Source: Psychromonas sp. L1A2 (GTDB lineage: Bacteria > Pseudomonadota > Gammaproteobacteria > Enterobacterales > Psychromonadaceae). Taken from it: a stretch of DNA of 64,000 nt. This document shows, in pieces, positions 18,335 through 27,849 of the stretch. Where the stretch lies: the NCBI RefSeq assembly GCF_009828855.1, contig NZ_WUAG01000002.1, forward strand, positions 1,178,001 through 1,242,000, given 5' to 3'. Made by a program: the position numbers and the translations under genes. Each line of letters begins with the position of its first letter. Positions within the stretch are counted from its first letter, which is position 1. The notes beneath the pieces are model-generated. The model was not told where the DNA came from. It searched no databases and worked only from the letters and a program-made list of their open reading frames with translations.

Positions 18335-18495
18335 ATACCAAAAGAATTAATAAGGTGATCATTCTTGCTGGTTAAAATCCCCCCTAACTGCGTTGTGAGT
18401 TTTGAAGTGAGAACAACTATCTCCTACAACTCACGCCTTATTAGTGTTAATTTTTCCTGCGCAATCTCTGATCACTTATTTAATTCCATTGGTAT
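18335..18495. repeat. MITE-like palindromic element
   Basis: A 161-bp element whose ends are inverted copies: ATACCAAAAGAATTAATAAG at the left, and the right end read inverted as ATACCAATGGAATTAAATAA, with both continuing into GTGATCA. An inner inverted pair (GTTGTGAGTTTT / CTACAACTCACGCC) completes a cruciform-capable structure. It lies between the SDR and the aminotransferase gene and contains no reading frame. Confidence 0.7.
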
Positions 18496-18535
18496 AACTA
18501 TTCCAACCACTAGCTAATTATCAACTAACAGTCGG

Positions 18536-19909
18536 CTAGCAATCAGCTAACTCTGTAAAAACTTGATCTAATATTTCTACAATAAAGTCGGCTTCTTTAT
18601 GGGTTAACGTTAACATTGGACAAAAACAGAGTGTGTTATTAAATAATTTAAAAGAACGATTTGTACGCCCAATAATTAACCCTTTTTTCATGCATAATCC
18701 AGCAACTTTGATTGTCTCTGTTTCTGCTACAGGTGTTTTAGCTTCACGATCACTGACTAATTCAATACCGAGTAACAAGCCTTGTCCACGAACATCACCA
18801 ATAATGTCATGTTTGCTTTTTAAATCATGGAATTTTTCTAATAAATATTCGCCCATGATCGCACTATTATTAATAAGATCTTCTCGTTCCAATATTGCTA
18901 AATTAGCTAATGCTGCCGCGGGTCCTGCAGTACAACCGGCATAAGTACTCACATCCCGAAAATAAGCATCACGGTCGCGACTATCAGCAAGGAATTCATC
19001 GAATATGTCTTCTGTGGTGACAACACAAGAGATGGCTGCATAACTTGATGCAATGCCTTTTGCTAAGGTTACGATATCAGGTTTAATACCGTAATGCTGA
19101 TAACCAAACCATTTACCCGTTCTGCCCATGCCGCAAACCACTTCATCGATATGTATTAATACATTATATTTATTACATATTTCCGCTATCGCAGGCCAAT
19201 AACCTTCAGGTGGTGTAATCACGCCTCCACCAGCAGTGATTGGCTCAAAAGTAACTGCGCCAACGGTATCTGGCCCTTCACGTAAAATCACTTTTTCTAA
19301 TTCTTTAGCCGCTAAAATACCGTAATCTTTTACCTCGCCAAACTGGCTTCGATACTCACAACAATGTGGAAACTCAACAAAACCAGATAAGAACGGCCCG
19401 TAATGTAAACGGCGCTCTTCTTGGCCTGTTGCACTTAAAGCGCCCATCGTTGTGCCATGATAATCACGCTCACGGTATAAAATTTTATTTTTTTGGCCAC
19501 CGTATTTTTGCTGAGAAATCTGGCGGACTATTTTAAACGCTTTTTCATTCGCTTCAGACCCCGAACTTGCGTAATACACACGACTCATTCCCGGCATTTT
19601 TTCTAATAACTTTTCAGCAAACTCTGCTCCAGGCTCTGTACCTGCGGTACTGGCAAAGAAGTTAAGCTTCTCTATTTGGTCACGTACTGCATTAGCTATT
19701 TCAGTGCGACCATACCCAACATTGACACACCAAACCCCACCCGAAGAGGCGTCAAAGTAACGATTGCCTTTGGCATCCCAAACATGAGAGCCCTCTCCTT
19801 TTACCATGATCATCGGATCTTGTTGCTTTAAAACACTGTGTTGACTCAAATGATGCCACACATGATTACGATCTTTTTCGATTAATTGCGCTGTTTGTGA
19901 GTCCATCAT
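18536..19909 (-). CDS. tpa: Taurine--pyruvate aminotransferase
   Basis: This 457-residue class III PLP aminotransferase is very like Tpa of taurine degraders along its length: HVWHHLSQHSVL, FDASSGGVWCVNVGYGR, SSGSEANEKAFKIVRQI, ERDYHGTTMGALSATGQE, LIHIDEVVCGMGRTGKWFGY, and PLP Lys in TLAKGIASSYAA. Tpa transfers the amino group of taurine to pyruvate, giving sulfoacetaldehyde and alanine. Neighbours fit: alanine dehydrogenase, a TauE-type exporter (divergent) and TauABC. AGGAGA precedes the start. The residual alternative is another omega-amino acid:pyruvate aminotransferase. Confidence 0.85.
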   Translation of the reverse strand: MMDSQTAQLIEKDRNHVWHHLSQHSVLKQQDPMIMVKGEGSHVWDAKGNRYFDASSGGVWCVNVGYGRTEIANAVRDQIEKLNFFASTAGTEPGAEFAEKLLEKMPGMSRVYYASSGSEANEKAFKIVRQISQQKYGGQKNKILYRERDYHGTTMGALSATGQEERRLHYGPFLSGFVEFPHCCEYRSQFGEVKDYGILAAKELEKVILREGPDTVGAVTFEPITAGGGVITPPEGYWPAIAEICNKYNVLIHIDEVVCGMGRTGKWFGYQHYGIKPDIVTLAKGIASSYAAISCVVTTEDIFDEFLADSRDRDAYFRDVSTYAGCTAGPAAALANLAILEREDLINNSAIMGEYLLEKFHDLKSKHDIIGDVRGQGLLLGIELVSDREAKTPVAETETIKVAGLCMKKGLIIGRTNRSFKLFNNTLCFCPMLTLTHKEADFIVEILDQVFTELADC

Positions 19910-20134
19910 GCTCTTCTCCTATGTTAAATATCCATTTTCGATGACCCACACTAACTTACAAATTAGCCTCTTCTTTAGCACCAGCCATTTTATTCGATAG
20001 AGCCAGTAATCGCTTTTAAAGCATTTCTTAATTTGCAATGTCAGTGGAACCACAATCACTCGTTTTTGGCTCTATAAATTGATTGTTAATATTGCAATAG
20101 TGTGGTCAATATTCGATAAATCTAAGGAAGATCC
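19910..20134. promoter_or_regulatory. Divergent tpa / tauE control region with candidate TauR motifs
   Basis: It contains GATAGAGCCAGT (19997-20008) and the inverted form TTGGCTCTATAAATTG (20066-20081). It also has TGTGGTC (20101-20107). Related strings AGAGCCAGT, GTGGTCCACAT and TTGGCTTAAAAATTG occur in the tauA-tauR gap (24696-24772), with a similar spacing of about 60 bases between the first and last. These are candidate binding sites for the TauR-like regulator; no experiment or alignment was done. Confidence 0.4.
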
Positions 20135-20872
20135 GTGGAACAAATTTGGTATGTATTACCTGTCGTCATGTTTGCGGCAGTGGTGCGTGGGTATAGTGGA
20201 TTTGGTTTTGCAGTGATCGCGGTAGTCGGTTTAAATTTCTTTTTTGAGCCGCAACAGAGTGTTGCCATTGTATTATCGTTGGATCTTCTTTGTAGCTTAA
20301 ATTTATGGCGACAAGCAGTTAAGCAAGCTCATTTCCCTGCATTAAAGAAACTAATCCTAGGCTCTATATTAGGCATTCCTATTGGATATGTTTTTTTGCT
20401 TTTAATTCCAGCAGAGACACTAAAGTTATTAATATGTTTAGGTATTTTATCCTTAGCCGCTTTACTCTTTTCAAGTTATAGACCCTTCGATGCCGAGAAA
20501 AGCATCACTAAGGTTGGCTTTGGTTTAGCCTCTGGCGCTGGCACGGCTAGTGCCTCAATTGGTGGACCAATGATTGTGTATTACATGTTATCGAGTAATT
20601 TACCAACGAGTAGTCAACGAGCGACGATGATCTTGTTTTTTATCGCAAGTGAAGCACTAGCGGTGATCACGCTTATTAGTGGTGGGTTAGTCGATGAAAC
20701 TTTACCTAATGCTTTATTAATATTGACTATTCCAACGTTATTAGCCGTCTATTATGGACAATACTTGTTTAATCGAAAGCCACCTCAATCATTAAAAAGT
20801 TTTGCATTACCTATTATGGTAGTAGTGGCTTTACTGGGTATCGCAAACTCAACGCATACCTTATTAACATAA
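20135..20872 (+). CDS. TauE/SafE-family sulfite/anion exporter
   Basis: The 245-residue inner-membrane protein has about eight hydrophobic segments and the two half-repeats typical of TauE/SafE (FAAVVRGYSGFGFAVIAV; GLASGAGTASASIGGPMIVY). GTG start with AAGGAAGATCC upstream. Members beside taurine genes are proposed to export sulfite or sulfoacetate formed during taurine breakdown. Divergence from tpa supports that role here. It could instead handle another organic anion. Confidence 0.82.
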   Translation: MEQIWYVLPVVMFAAVVRGYSGFGFAVIAVVGLNFFFEPQQSVAIVLSLDLLCSLNLWRQAVKQAHFPALKKLILGSILGIPIGYVFLLLIPAETLKLLICLGILSLAALLFSSYRPFDAEKSITKVGFGLASGAGTASASIGGPMIVYYMLSSNLPTSSQRATMILFFIASEALAVITLISGGLVDETLPNALLILTIPTLLAVYYGQYLFNRKPPQSLKSFALPIMVVVALLGIANSTHTLLT

Positions 20873-21072
20873 CTTTTTAACTAGCGATCTCAGTTAGATA
20901 TTTCAGGGTAATTCTTTATTCAAAACGTCATCCTTTTTATTCATTCCCAGTTTATTTATCCCTAGCTTATTCACCCCCAATCATGCCCCCCTTTCAATTA
21001 ACCACTCGTCATATTATGGACTCTTTTAATAGCCTTTATGCCACCAGCCAACTTAATTGAAGTTATATGCTG

Positions 21073-21113
21073 CTAATCCTACTAATCCTACTAATCCTAC
21101 TAATCCTACTAAT
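21073..21113. repeat. 9-bp tandem repeat in gene-free stretch
   Basis: CTAATCCTA is repeated four times with a fifth partial copy. It lies in an 850-base stretch (20873-21720) that otherwise shows only AT-rich sequence and the tauC terminator; no gene or RNA could be supported there. Confidence 0.85.
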
Positions 21114-21625
21114 GACTGAATTAAGCTATTTAAACTTATTCAAACTATTGTTGATAAATCTTTAAATTTATTAAAAGAGTGTTTAATACTAAACCGCAGT
21201 TAAACAACCAATGAACTAGGTCTAAGCGAATAGGCTACACGTTGGTTCTTGATGGGTTACTGAATGGTTAAACTGCTTAATAGGTAGGATTTTAATAATA
21301 GTAAGGGTTTTAAGATGTATGTGAAGAAACTAAAAAAGTAAGGGCTATCTGGCGAAATAGAAACAATCTTAATTCATACACAACTTTTATTACCGTCTCT
21401 TATTTAGGGTCTAAACGACAGGATGTAAATCCTCAGATTGTCTTATTCAAAGAGCCTTTTATTAACGCTTTAAAGCCCTGTAAACAATAGTTTGTGCCCG
21501 TGCTGTAATTCTCTCTATGTATGGTTTGAGCTAGCAATGCATCTAACTAGCGCTTTTAACTTTAGAAGATCTTTAAAAACGATCCTTCATATAGTTCACC
21601 TCTAATTTTATTTGTAACAGCTAAT

Positions 21626-21662
21626 AAAAAAACCGCTATTACAATATAATAACGGTTTTTTA
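21626..21662 (-). terminator. Terminator of the tauABC operon
   Basis: AAAAACCGCTATT pairs with AATAACGGTTTTT about 60 bases beyond the tauC stop, with a run of T in the leftward direction. Confidence 0.82.
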
Positions 21663-21720
21663 TGGCTAAATAACGAGACTTAACCTGTTAGATGATAGGC
21701 CGCTTCTGAAAAATATACGT

Positions 21721-22707
21721 TTAATTATAACCCTTCCAAGGAATCAATTTAGCTTCCAAATAACGCATCAAGAGATCAAAACAATAAGCGATAATGCCAA
21801 TCACAATAATCCCTGCAATCACCACATCAGTCACTAAAAACTCAGAGGCATTAAGTACCATAAAGCCGATACCACGTTCTGCAGCAACCATTTCAGCGGC
21901 CACTAACGTTGTCCAACCAAAGCCTATTGCGATACGCATACCAGTCATAATGTCCGGCATTGCACCTCGAGCGATGACTTGAGTGATCACTTGCCAAGGT
22001 GTTGCCCCCATTGAGTAAGCCACTTGAATCTGTTCAATACGAACTGACGTTACACCAGCACGCGCACTTAACACAATCGGCGATAGCATCGCTAAGAAAA
22101 TCAATGTTACTTTACTCGATTCATCAATGCCTAACCAAATGATAATCAGCGGTAAATAAGCTAATGGAGGAAGTGGGCGATAGAATTCAATTAAAGGATC
22201 AAAAATACCACGAAAAACTCGGTTACAGCCAATGGTGATCCCCAGTGGGATCCCGATCAAACAAGCAAGTATAAAGGCACCAAAAATACGCACTAAACTC
22301 GCATTGAGATGTTCTACTAATGTTGCCCCTGCAAAACCATCAACCGTGATATCGATTAAACGTTGCACCACGTCCAAAGGTGACGGTAAAAAGATAGGTT
22401 TAATAAATCCACCTTCAGTGGCGATAGCCCAAAGAGCAATAAAGAATAAGGTTGAACAAACACCAATTAAACGGCTATCTCCCGCCCCAGGCGTTCCAAA
22501 GTATTCACCACTTTGCACTGCACTTGGCGCAGTCATTTTCTTAATGTTAAGTTGTAGTTTATCTAGCAATGAAACCGAAGCTGCTGCACTTTCACGCTCT
22601 TCTTTACTATCCACCATTTGCGGTTCAGCATCAGGTTTACTATCCGTTCCTTTTTTATTAGGTGAACCTGTCGAGCTTGCATTCATTGATTTCGTCATAC
22701 TGGTCAT
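21721..22707 (-). CDS. tauC: Taurine ABC transporter permease
   Basis: The 328-residue inner-membrane protein is of the BPD transport permease type. The EAA-loop region is GATPWQVITQVIARGAMPDI, and the core has about six membrane segments. It carries an extra polar N-terminal region of about 70 residues (rich in Ser, Lys, Glu) not usual for TauC, which is about 275 residues. It lies nine bases after tauB and is last in a tauABC operon. It should form the channel for taurine with TauB; other sulfonates or nitrate-type substrates are possible for the wider family. Confidence 0.88.
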   Translation of the reverse strand: MTSMTKSMNASSTGSPNKKGTDSKPDAEPQMVDSKEERESAAASVSLLDKLQLNIKKMTAPSAVQSGEYFGTPGAGDSRLIGVCSTLFFIALWAIATEGGFIKPIFLPSPLDVVQRLIDITVDGFAGATLVEHLNASLVRIFGAFILACLIGIPLGITIGCNRVFRGIFDPLIEFYRPLPPLAYLPLIIIWLGIDESSKVTLIFLAMLSPIVLSARAGVTSVRIEQIQVAYSMGATPWQVITQVIARGAMPDIMTGMRIAIGFGWTTLVAAEMVAAERGIGFMVLNASEFLVTDVVIAGIIVIGIIAYCFDLLMRYLEAKLIPWKGYN

Positions 22708-22716
22708 AATAGTTCC

Positions 22717-23556
22717 TTAGGCTACCGCCAACTCGTCGCCATGAATGATTGCTAACACTTGTTCACGCATTGCTATAAATTCTGGGCTAGATTTAACTTT
22801 TCTTGCATCCCTGCAATCTAAGAATTGTTGATTAAAGTTTAAATCAAATTGATGCGTGATACGGCCCGGTCTAGGTGACATAACCACTAATCGCGTTGCC
22901 AACAATAAGGCTTCATCAACACTATGGGTAATAAAGAACATCATCTTGTTGGTTTTACGCCAAACATCTAACAATAATTCTTGTAATGATTCACGTGTTA
23001 GCGCATCCAATGCACCTAGCGGTTCATCCAGCAACAACATTTTAGGATCGTTAGTTAACGCGCGAGCAATCCCTACACGTTGCTGCATACCACCGGAAAG
23101 TTGATACACTTTATGTTGATGGAAGTCTTCTAAACCAACCAGTTTCAAATATTCTGCGGCACGTTCGCGACGCGTGTGTTTATCGACACCTTGTAACTTT
23201 AAGCCAAACTCAGTATTTTCGATGACATTTAACCAAGGTAGTAGCGCATGTTTTTGAAATACAACACCTCGATCGGCATCTGGTCCTGTCACTTCATCGC
23301 CAATATCCTTGCCACACAACACCCTTGGATAACCTTTTACTGTGCTGCTACCTAAGGTCAAATAACCTTTGCTTGGAGAAATAAAACCAGCAATCAGGTT
23401 CAGTAACGTTGTTTTGCCACAACCAGAGGCTCCTAAAGCAACCACTAAATCGCCCTGTTCCATTGTTAAATTAACATCAGATAAGGCAGTTACTGATTCA
23501 CCGCCGTCTGAGCCCGGATAGACAACTGATACTTCACAAACTTTCAATGTGTTCAT
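22717..23556 (-). CDS. tauB: Taurine ABC transporter ATP-binding protein
   Basis: The 279-residue ATPase has Walker [10 protein letters not shown], signature [15 protein letters not shown], Walker [14 protein letters not shown] and the switch His in [10 protein letters not shown]. It belongs to the TauB/SsuB/NrtD group. AGGAG precedes the ATG. It lies between the binding protein and the permease genes and powers taurine import. Confidence 0.9.
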   Translation of the reverse strand: MNTLKVCEVSVVYPGSDGGESVTALSDVNLTMEQGDLVVALGASGCGKTTLLNLIAGFISPSKGYLTLGSSTVKGYPRVLCGKDIGDEVTGPDADRGVVFQKHALLPWLNVIENTEFGLKLQGVDKHTRRERAAEYLKLVGLEDFHQHKVYQLSGGMQQRVGIARALTNDPKMLLLDEPLGALDALTRESLQELLLDVWRKTNKMMFFITHSVDEALLLATRLVVMSPRPGRITHQFDLNFNQQFLDCRDARKVKSSPEFIAMREQVLAIIHGDELAVA

Positions 23557-23605
23557 TACAACGCTCCTAGATAGCTTTGCTTAAGTTAATTAGGTAAATG
23601 ACGAA

Positions 23606-24613
23606 TTATAACTTTGATGCTGCTAACGCATATTCAGGATTAACAAAGACACTATAATCAGGCATTAAATCGTTAATTTTCTTTTCTTTTTTCAAGAACT
23701 CTGACGTTGATTTTAATGACTTAGCAGCGCCACCATCGACACCACAACCAAGCCAATTACATGATAATTGCTGAGTAAAATCAGGGAATTCATAAAGGTC
23801 TAATACACTTGCAACTTGGTTAATGTCACCACCAGATATTTTTGCAATTGATTTTGCGATGGGATGAGAAGCATCAAAGGTGTCTTTGCTACTACGATAT
23901 TGCTGGTCAAGGTCACCTGCTATTTTTAGGATTTTAGCCATAAACTCAGCATTTTCTTTACCGAATTCTTTATCAACTACTAAACCATCAAAAGTAGGTT
24001 TACCCCACGAACTTAGCGTTTTTGAAGTAATTAGTACATGGCCATCTTTTTTAATCTTGCCTAATACAGGATCCCAGATGAACGCTCCATCAATATCACC
24101 TCGTTGCCATGCAGCATTAATAGTATTAGGTTGCATATTAGTGAGTTTTACGTCTTTATCTGATAAGCCAAATTGCTCTAATGCAAACAGTGCATGAAAG
24201 TGTGTAGTTGATACAAACGGTACTGCAATGCGCTTACCTTTTAGGTCAGAGGGTGCAGTAATACCACTATCATTACGTACCACTAATGCTTCAGCATCAG
24301 CAATATTTTCTAAAATCCAAACTAATTCAATGTTGATACCACGGCTTACCGCGGCAGCAATAGGGCTAGATCCAGCAGAAGCAATATCAATTGAACCAGA
24401 AGCCATTGCCGTGATCACTTTTGCACCAGAATCAAAACGTCTCCATTTCACGTTATAACCTGTTTCTTTCTCAATTAACTTCTCATTAATCGCATGCTTC
24501 CAAGGGTTATTCATGCCCATATAACCAATAGTGACATCTTTTGCGCTCACTGTTGATGCAAAAAATAGCGCGGCCATTGTTGTCATTAATTTGATTGATT
24601 TACACTTTCTCAT
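23606..24613 (-). CDS. tauA: Taurine-binding periplasmic protein
   Basis: The 335-residue protein starts with a Sec signal peptide (MRKCKSIKLMTTMAALFFAS, cleavage likely after TVSA). The mature start KDVTIGYMGMNNPWK and the NrtA/SsuA/ThiY-like type II binding fold (SAGSSPIAAAVSRGINIELV, GKRIAVPFVSTTHFHALFAL) match TauA. It captures taurine for TauBC and is first in the operon with a clear AAGGAA site. It is divergent from the TauR-like gene. Confidence 0.88.
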   Translation of the reverse strand: MRKCKSIKLMTTMAALFFASTVSAKDVTIGYMGMNNPWKHAINEKLIEKETGYNVKWRRFDSGAKVITAMASGSIDIASAGSSPIAAAVSRGINIELVWILENIADAEALVVRNDSGITAPSDLKGKRIAVPFVSTTHFHALFALEQFGLSDKDVKLTNMQPNTINAAWQRGDIDGAFIWDPVLGKIKKDGHVLITSKTLSSWGKPTFDGLVVDKEFGKENAEFMAKILKIAGDLDQQYRSSKDTFDASHPIAKSIAKISGGDINQVASVLDLYEFPDFTQQLSCNWLGCGVDGGAAKSLKSTSEFLKKEKKINDLMPDYSVFVNPEYALAASKL

Positions 24614-24847
24614 ATTAAAATTCCTTATTTAACTGATGCGGTTGATGCGATGTTGGTTTCGTTATTTAAACTACGCGGTGCAAAAAATAAGATACAGAGC
24701 CAGTTTTTTAAATTCGTGGTCCACATTATTTTGCTAACATCATCTGCATAGACACGTTGGCTTAAAAATTGCGTAAAAAACATAAATATTGTTAGTTAAC
24801 TACAAAGCTATAAACAAAATTCGCTCCAACTTTTAAGCAGGTGTTAC
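24614..24847. promoter_or_regulatory. Divergent tauA / tauR control region
   Basis: The region has GATACAGAGCCAGT (24691-24704), GTGGTCCACAT (24717-24727, near-palindromic) and TTGGCTTAAAAATTG. Similar strings occur before tpa/tauE. Known TauR sites in Rhodobacter are direct repeats of CTGGACYTAA; AGTGTGGTC/GTGGTCC strings only loosely resemble these. Confidence 0.4.
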
Positions 24848-26332
24848 ATGGTTGATTTTTTAATAAATATGGAACTGCATCAAAACAGTACTTATCAACA
24901 GCAGATCCGTGAAAAATTAGTGGAGTTAATTGAACAAGATGCCTTTGGTACCAAAGCTTTACCCTCTGGTCGAAAGATGGCTCAGCTACTTAAAGTATCA
25001 AGAAACACGGTTGTTTTAGTCTATGAAAGCTTAGTGGATGAAGGTTATTTAGTTGCACGTAAACGTAGTGGTTTTTTTGTTCACCCTGATCTATTAATGG
25101 TGCAACGCATCCCTAATTCAGTGCAACCATCAACACCTGATACTGCGCGTACTAATCGCCAACCTAATTGGTCTACACGATTACAGAAACAGCCTAGTCA
25201 GTTATCATCATTAAATAAGGATGAAAATTGGTTAAAATACCCTTATCCTTTTATTTATGGGCACATCGATGTTAACGAGTTTCCACTTTATCAATGGCGA
25301 GAATGCTCTCGAATAGCTGAAAGCAAAGGTAAGCTACATGAATGGGTAGAAGGTTTCATCGATATTGATGACCCACAACTTGTCTCTCAAATCCGCCAAC
25401 AGATCCTCTCAAAACGAGGCATTAGCGCCAAACCAGAAGAAATTCTAATAACCCTAGGCACCCAGAATTCATTATTTTTATTAACCTCTTTATTGGCAGG
25501 TAAAGACATTACCTTTGGTGTAGAAAACCCAGGCTATGCAAACTTACGTCACGTTATCTCATTATGTGACAGTCCAGTGAGTCCACTTGAGGTTGATAAT
25601 GAAGGTGTTCAAATAGGCGAACAACTTAGCCATTGTGATTATGTCTGTGTAACACCCAGTCACCAGTATCCAACAACTGTGACCATGACTATTGAACGAC
25701 GTAAAGCCTTGCTTGAACAGGCTTGTAAAGACGACTTTATAGTGATTGAAGATGACTATGAAAGTGAGGTTAACTTTATCGCAGAGCCTTTACCGGCACT
25801 TAAAAGTTTTGATCAAGATGGACGCGTTGTCTATGTTGGCAGTTTATCTAAATCACTGACACCGGGTATCCGCATCGGCTATTTAGTCGCAGATAGTTCA
25901 TTGGTAGCAGAGTTGCGTCAATTACGCATTTTACATTACCGTCACCCTCCTTCAAACAATCAACGAATTGCAGCTTTGTTTATTAGCCAAGGTTATTACG
26001 ATAGTCATGTACGCCGTATGCGCCGTACCTATGAAAAAAAATGGCTACAGATGCAACAAGGTATTGAGCAACACCTGTCTGATTGTGAGGTTCACTCTAC
26101 GGCTGGCAGTTTTTGTTTTTGGATAGGTTTACCCGCAGGCATTACTAGTCATCAATTACGTAAAGAAGCAGCACAAGAAGGTATTTTAATCGAGTCTGGT
26201 GATACTTTATTCATGCAAAAAGATGGCCCTAAAAATTATATTAGACTGGGATTTTCAGCGATCAATATCGATAAGATATTAGAAGGGTTGGCTATACTTG
26301 GTGGGTTAGTTAAACAATTAAAAAAATCATAA
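24848..26332 (+). CDS. tauR: MocR/GabR-type regulator, TauR-like
   Basis: The 494-residue protein has an N-terminal GntR winged helix (residues about 10-80: LPSGRKMAQLLKVSRNTVVL, YESLVDEGYLVARKRSGFFV) fused to an aminotransferase-like domain. The latter has EDDYESEV and the PLP Lys in YVGSLSKSLTPGIRIGYLV, so PLP binding should be intact. TauR of this family activates taurine genes with taurine as signal. Position divergent from tauABC supports the same role. It cannot be told from sequence alone whether it also controls tpa/tauE or the next cluster. Confidence 0.85.
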   Translation: MVDFLINMELHQNSTYQQQIREKLVELIEQDAFGTKALPSGRKMAQLLKVSRNTVVLVYESLVDEGYLVARKRSGFFVHPDLLMVQRIPNSVQPSTPDTARTNRQPNWSTRLQKQPSQLSSLNKDENWLKYPYPFIYGHIDVNEFPLYQWRECSRIAESKGKLHEWVEGFIDIDDPQLVSQIRQQILSKRGISAKPEEILITLGTQNSLFLLTSLLAGKDITFGVENPGYANLRHVISLCDSPVSPLEVDNEGVQIGEQLSHCDYVCVTPSHQYPTTVTMTIERRKALLEQACKDDFIVIEDDYESEVNFIAEPLPALKSFDQDGRVVYVGSLSKSLTPGIRIGYLVADSSLVAELRQLRILHYRHPPSNNQRIAALFISQGYYDSHVRRMRRTYEKKWLQMQQGIEQHLSDCEVHSTAGSFCFWIGLPAGITSHQLRKEAAQEGILIESGDTLFMQKDGPKNYIRLGFSAINIDKILEGLAILGGLVKQLKKS

Positions 26333-26336
26333 ACAT

Positions 26337-26371
26337 AAAATACCAACATCATTTCTGAATGTTGGCATTTG
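26337..26371. terminator. Terminator between tauR and the APC permease gene
   Basis: ATACCAACAT and ATGTTGGCAT form a hairpin in the 81-base convergent gap. The leftward transcript ends in a T-rich run (TATTTTATG). Confidence 0.7.
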
Positions 26372-26413
26372 AAACATAAACGGCTTTATTATTATTTATG
26401 TTAACTTGTTGCA

Positions 26414-27811
26414 TTAATCCATATCTGGTTCAAATAAGTTACGTTTCATATAAAACTTCACCCATAACGCACCAATAATACTTAAGACTACTAGTATTCC
26501 ACCAGTGATGCTGTACACAAGTTGTGTCATTTCTGGGCTTGGTGAGTTGTTTAAAGCGACAAATAACATTGCGATTAAACCTAATATTTGTGGCACAGGA
26601 AAGAAAGGTGTGCGGTATGGTCGAGGGTGATTTGGCATGCGTTTACGTAATACCATGACATTGATATGCGCTACGCTATAAGCTAATAAAAAACTGGTTG
26701 TTGCAGCAATAATTAACACTATTAAAGAATCAATACCTAATGATAGGAAAGGGATTGTCGTTAGTACAGCGATCATCAGGATACCTACCCAAGGTGCGTT
26801 GTGTTTATTGGTTGCTTTAAGTTGAGGGAAAGCTTGTTTCTGCTCTGCCATGCCTTGTAACATTCTTGGTACTGCCGCTAATATCGTATTCATAGTACTG
26901 CAAGTTGCAGCTAAGGCCATAATAGTCGCAATGACTAAACCACTTTTGCCGAATACCGCATTTGCATAATCTAAAAATGGAAGTGGTGAACTCACTAAAC
27001 TTTCAACATTTAAAAATAAACTTGCACCATAGATAAACGCTAAGAAAATACAAAAGATCATAAATAATGACAGGTGCATTGCTCGTGGAATGTTTTTATG
27101 AGGATTCTTAACTTCATTGATCATTGGGCAGATATATTCCACGCCAACCATTGTCCATAATGCCAAGCCAACTAACCCAATAAAGCTACCATCCATTATA
27201 CCTGCAAAACCCCAATCGACAGTGGCCCCAACTAACTCAGGATGAGGTTGACTCGCACCAGTAATAGCCACAAACCCAGTCAGTACTAATGCACTCACTA
27301 ATACAAATGCCAAGAAATTTTGCGCTTTAGCAAAAACATCTGTCCCAATCAGATTAGTGACAGTGAAAATAACTAAAATAATCATTGGTACTACTTTTTC
27401 AGGTAATACACCTGGCAGTAATTCGCCTAACATTGCATCAACTAAAAACATCTCAACGGGTAAGGCTAAGACAGCTACAACAACATAGCCAGCAAACACA
27501 GCCACGATAGCAGGAAAGTGACCAATAGCTTTTTGTGTATAAGTCGCTAAAGTCCCAGCCTGAGGAAACATCAGCGATAATTCAGAGAAACTCATCGCAT
27601 TAAATTGCGCTAAAATAAGTGCAACAACCATTGCGGCAATAAACCCCATCCCACCAATGCCTAAGCCTTGAAGTGCGGAGATCATAGCACCTTGAACAAT
27701 GACTAAGCCTATACATATGGCCATCATTGTTGGTAATCCTAATTTTGTCATTTTATTAGCAGCCGGTTTCGCAGCCATATTGACGTTATCTGAATCTGTT
27801 ATAGTTATCAT
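26414..27811 (-). CDS. APC-superfamily amino acid/amine permease
   Basis: The 465-residue inner-membrane protein has about twelve hydrophobic segments. The first, after a polar N-terminus, contains GLVIVQGAMISALQGLGIGG, in the position of the APC substrate loop. AGAGGAAC precedes the start. It is last in a leftward group with a flavoenzyme, a RidA-like protein and an ornithine-cyclodeaminase-like protein, so it probably imports the compound those enzymes degrade. The substrate is unknown; an amino acid, amine or opine is likely. Confidence 0.82.
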   Translation of the reverse strand: MITITDSDNVNMAAKPAANKMTKLGLPTMMAICIGLVIVQGAMISALQGLGIGGMGFIAAMVVALILAQFNAMSFSELSLMFPQAGTLATYTQKAIGHFPAIVAVFAGYVVVAVLALPVEMFLVDAMLGELLPGVLPEKVVPMIILVIFTVTNLIGTDVFAKAQNFLAFVLVSALVLTGFVAITGASQPHPELVGATVDWGFAGIMDGSFIGLVGLALWTMVGVEYICPMINEVKNPHKNIPRAMHLSLFMIFCIFLAFIYGASLFLNVESLVSSPLPFLDYANAVFGKSGLVIATIMALAATCSTMNTILAAVPRMLQGMAEQKQAFPQLKATNKHNAPWVGILMIAVLTTIPFLSLGIDSLIVLIIAATTSFLLAYSVAHINVMVLRKRMPNHPRPYRTPFFPVPQILGLIAMLFVALNNSPSPEMTQLVYSITGGILVVLSIIGALWVKFYMKRNLFEPDMD

Positions 27812-27849
27812 GTTTCTGTTCCTCTTTTGAGTAAAACGTTTTTATGATG

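Noticed and set aside
21073-21113. Possible short CRISPR-like array
   Set aside because: Units are 9 bases and contiguous without spacers, so this is a simple tandem repeat.
22232-22720. Long plus-strand frame opposite tauC
   Set aside because: It is an antisense shadow of the clearly recognisable permease gene.
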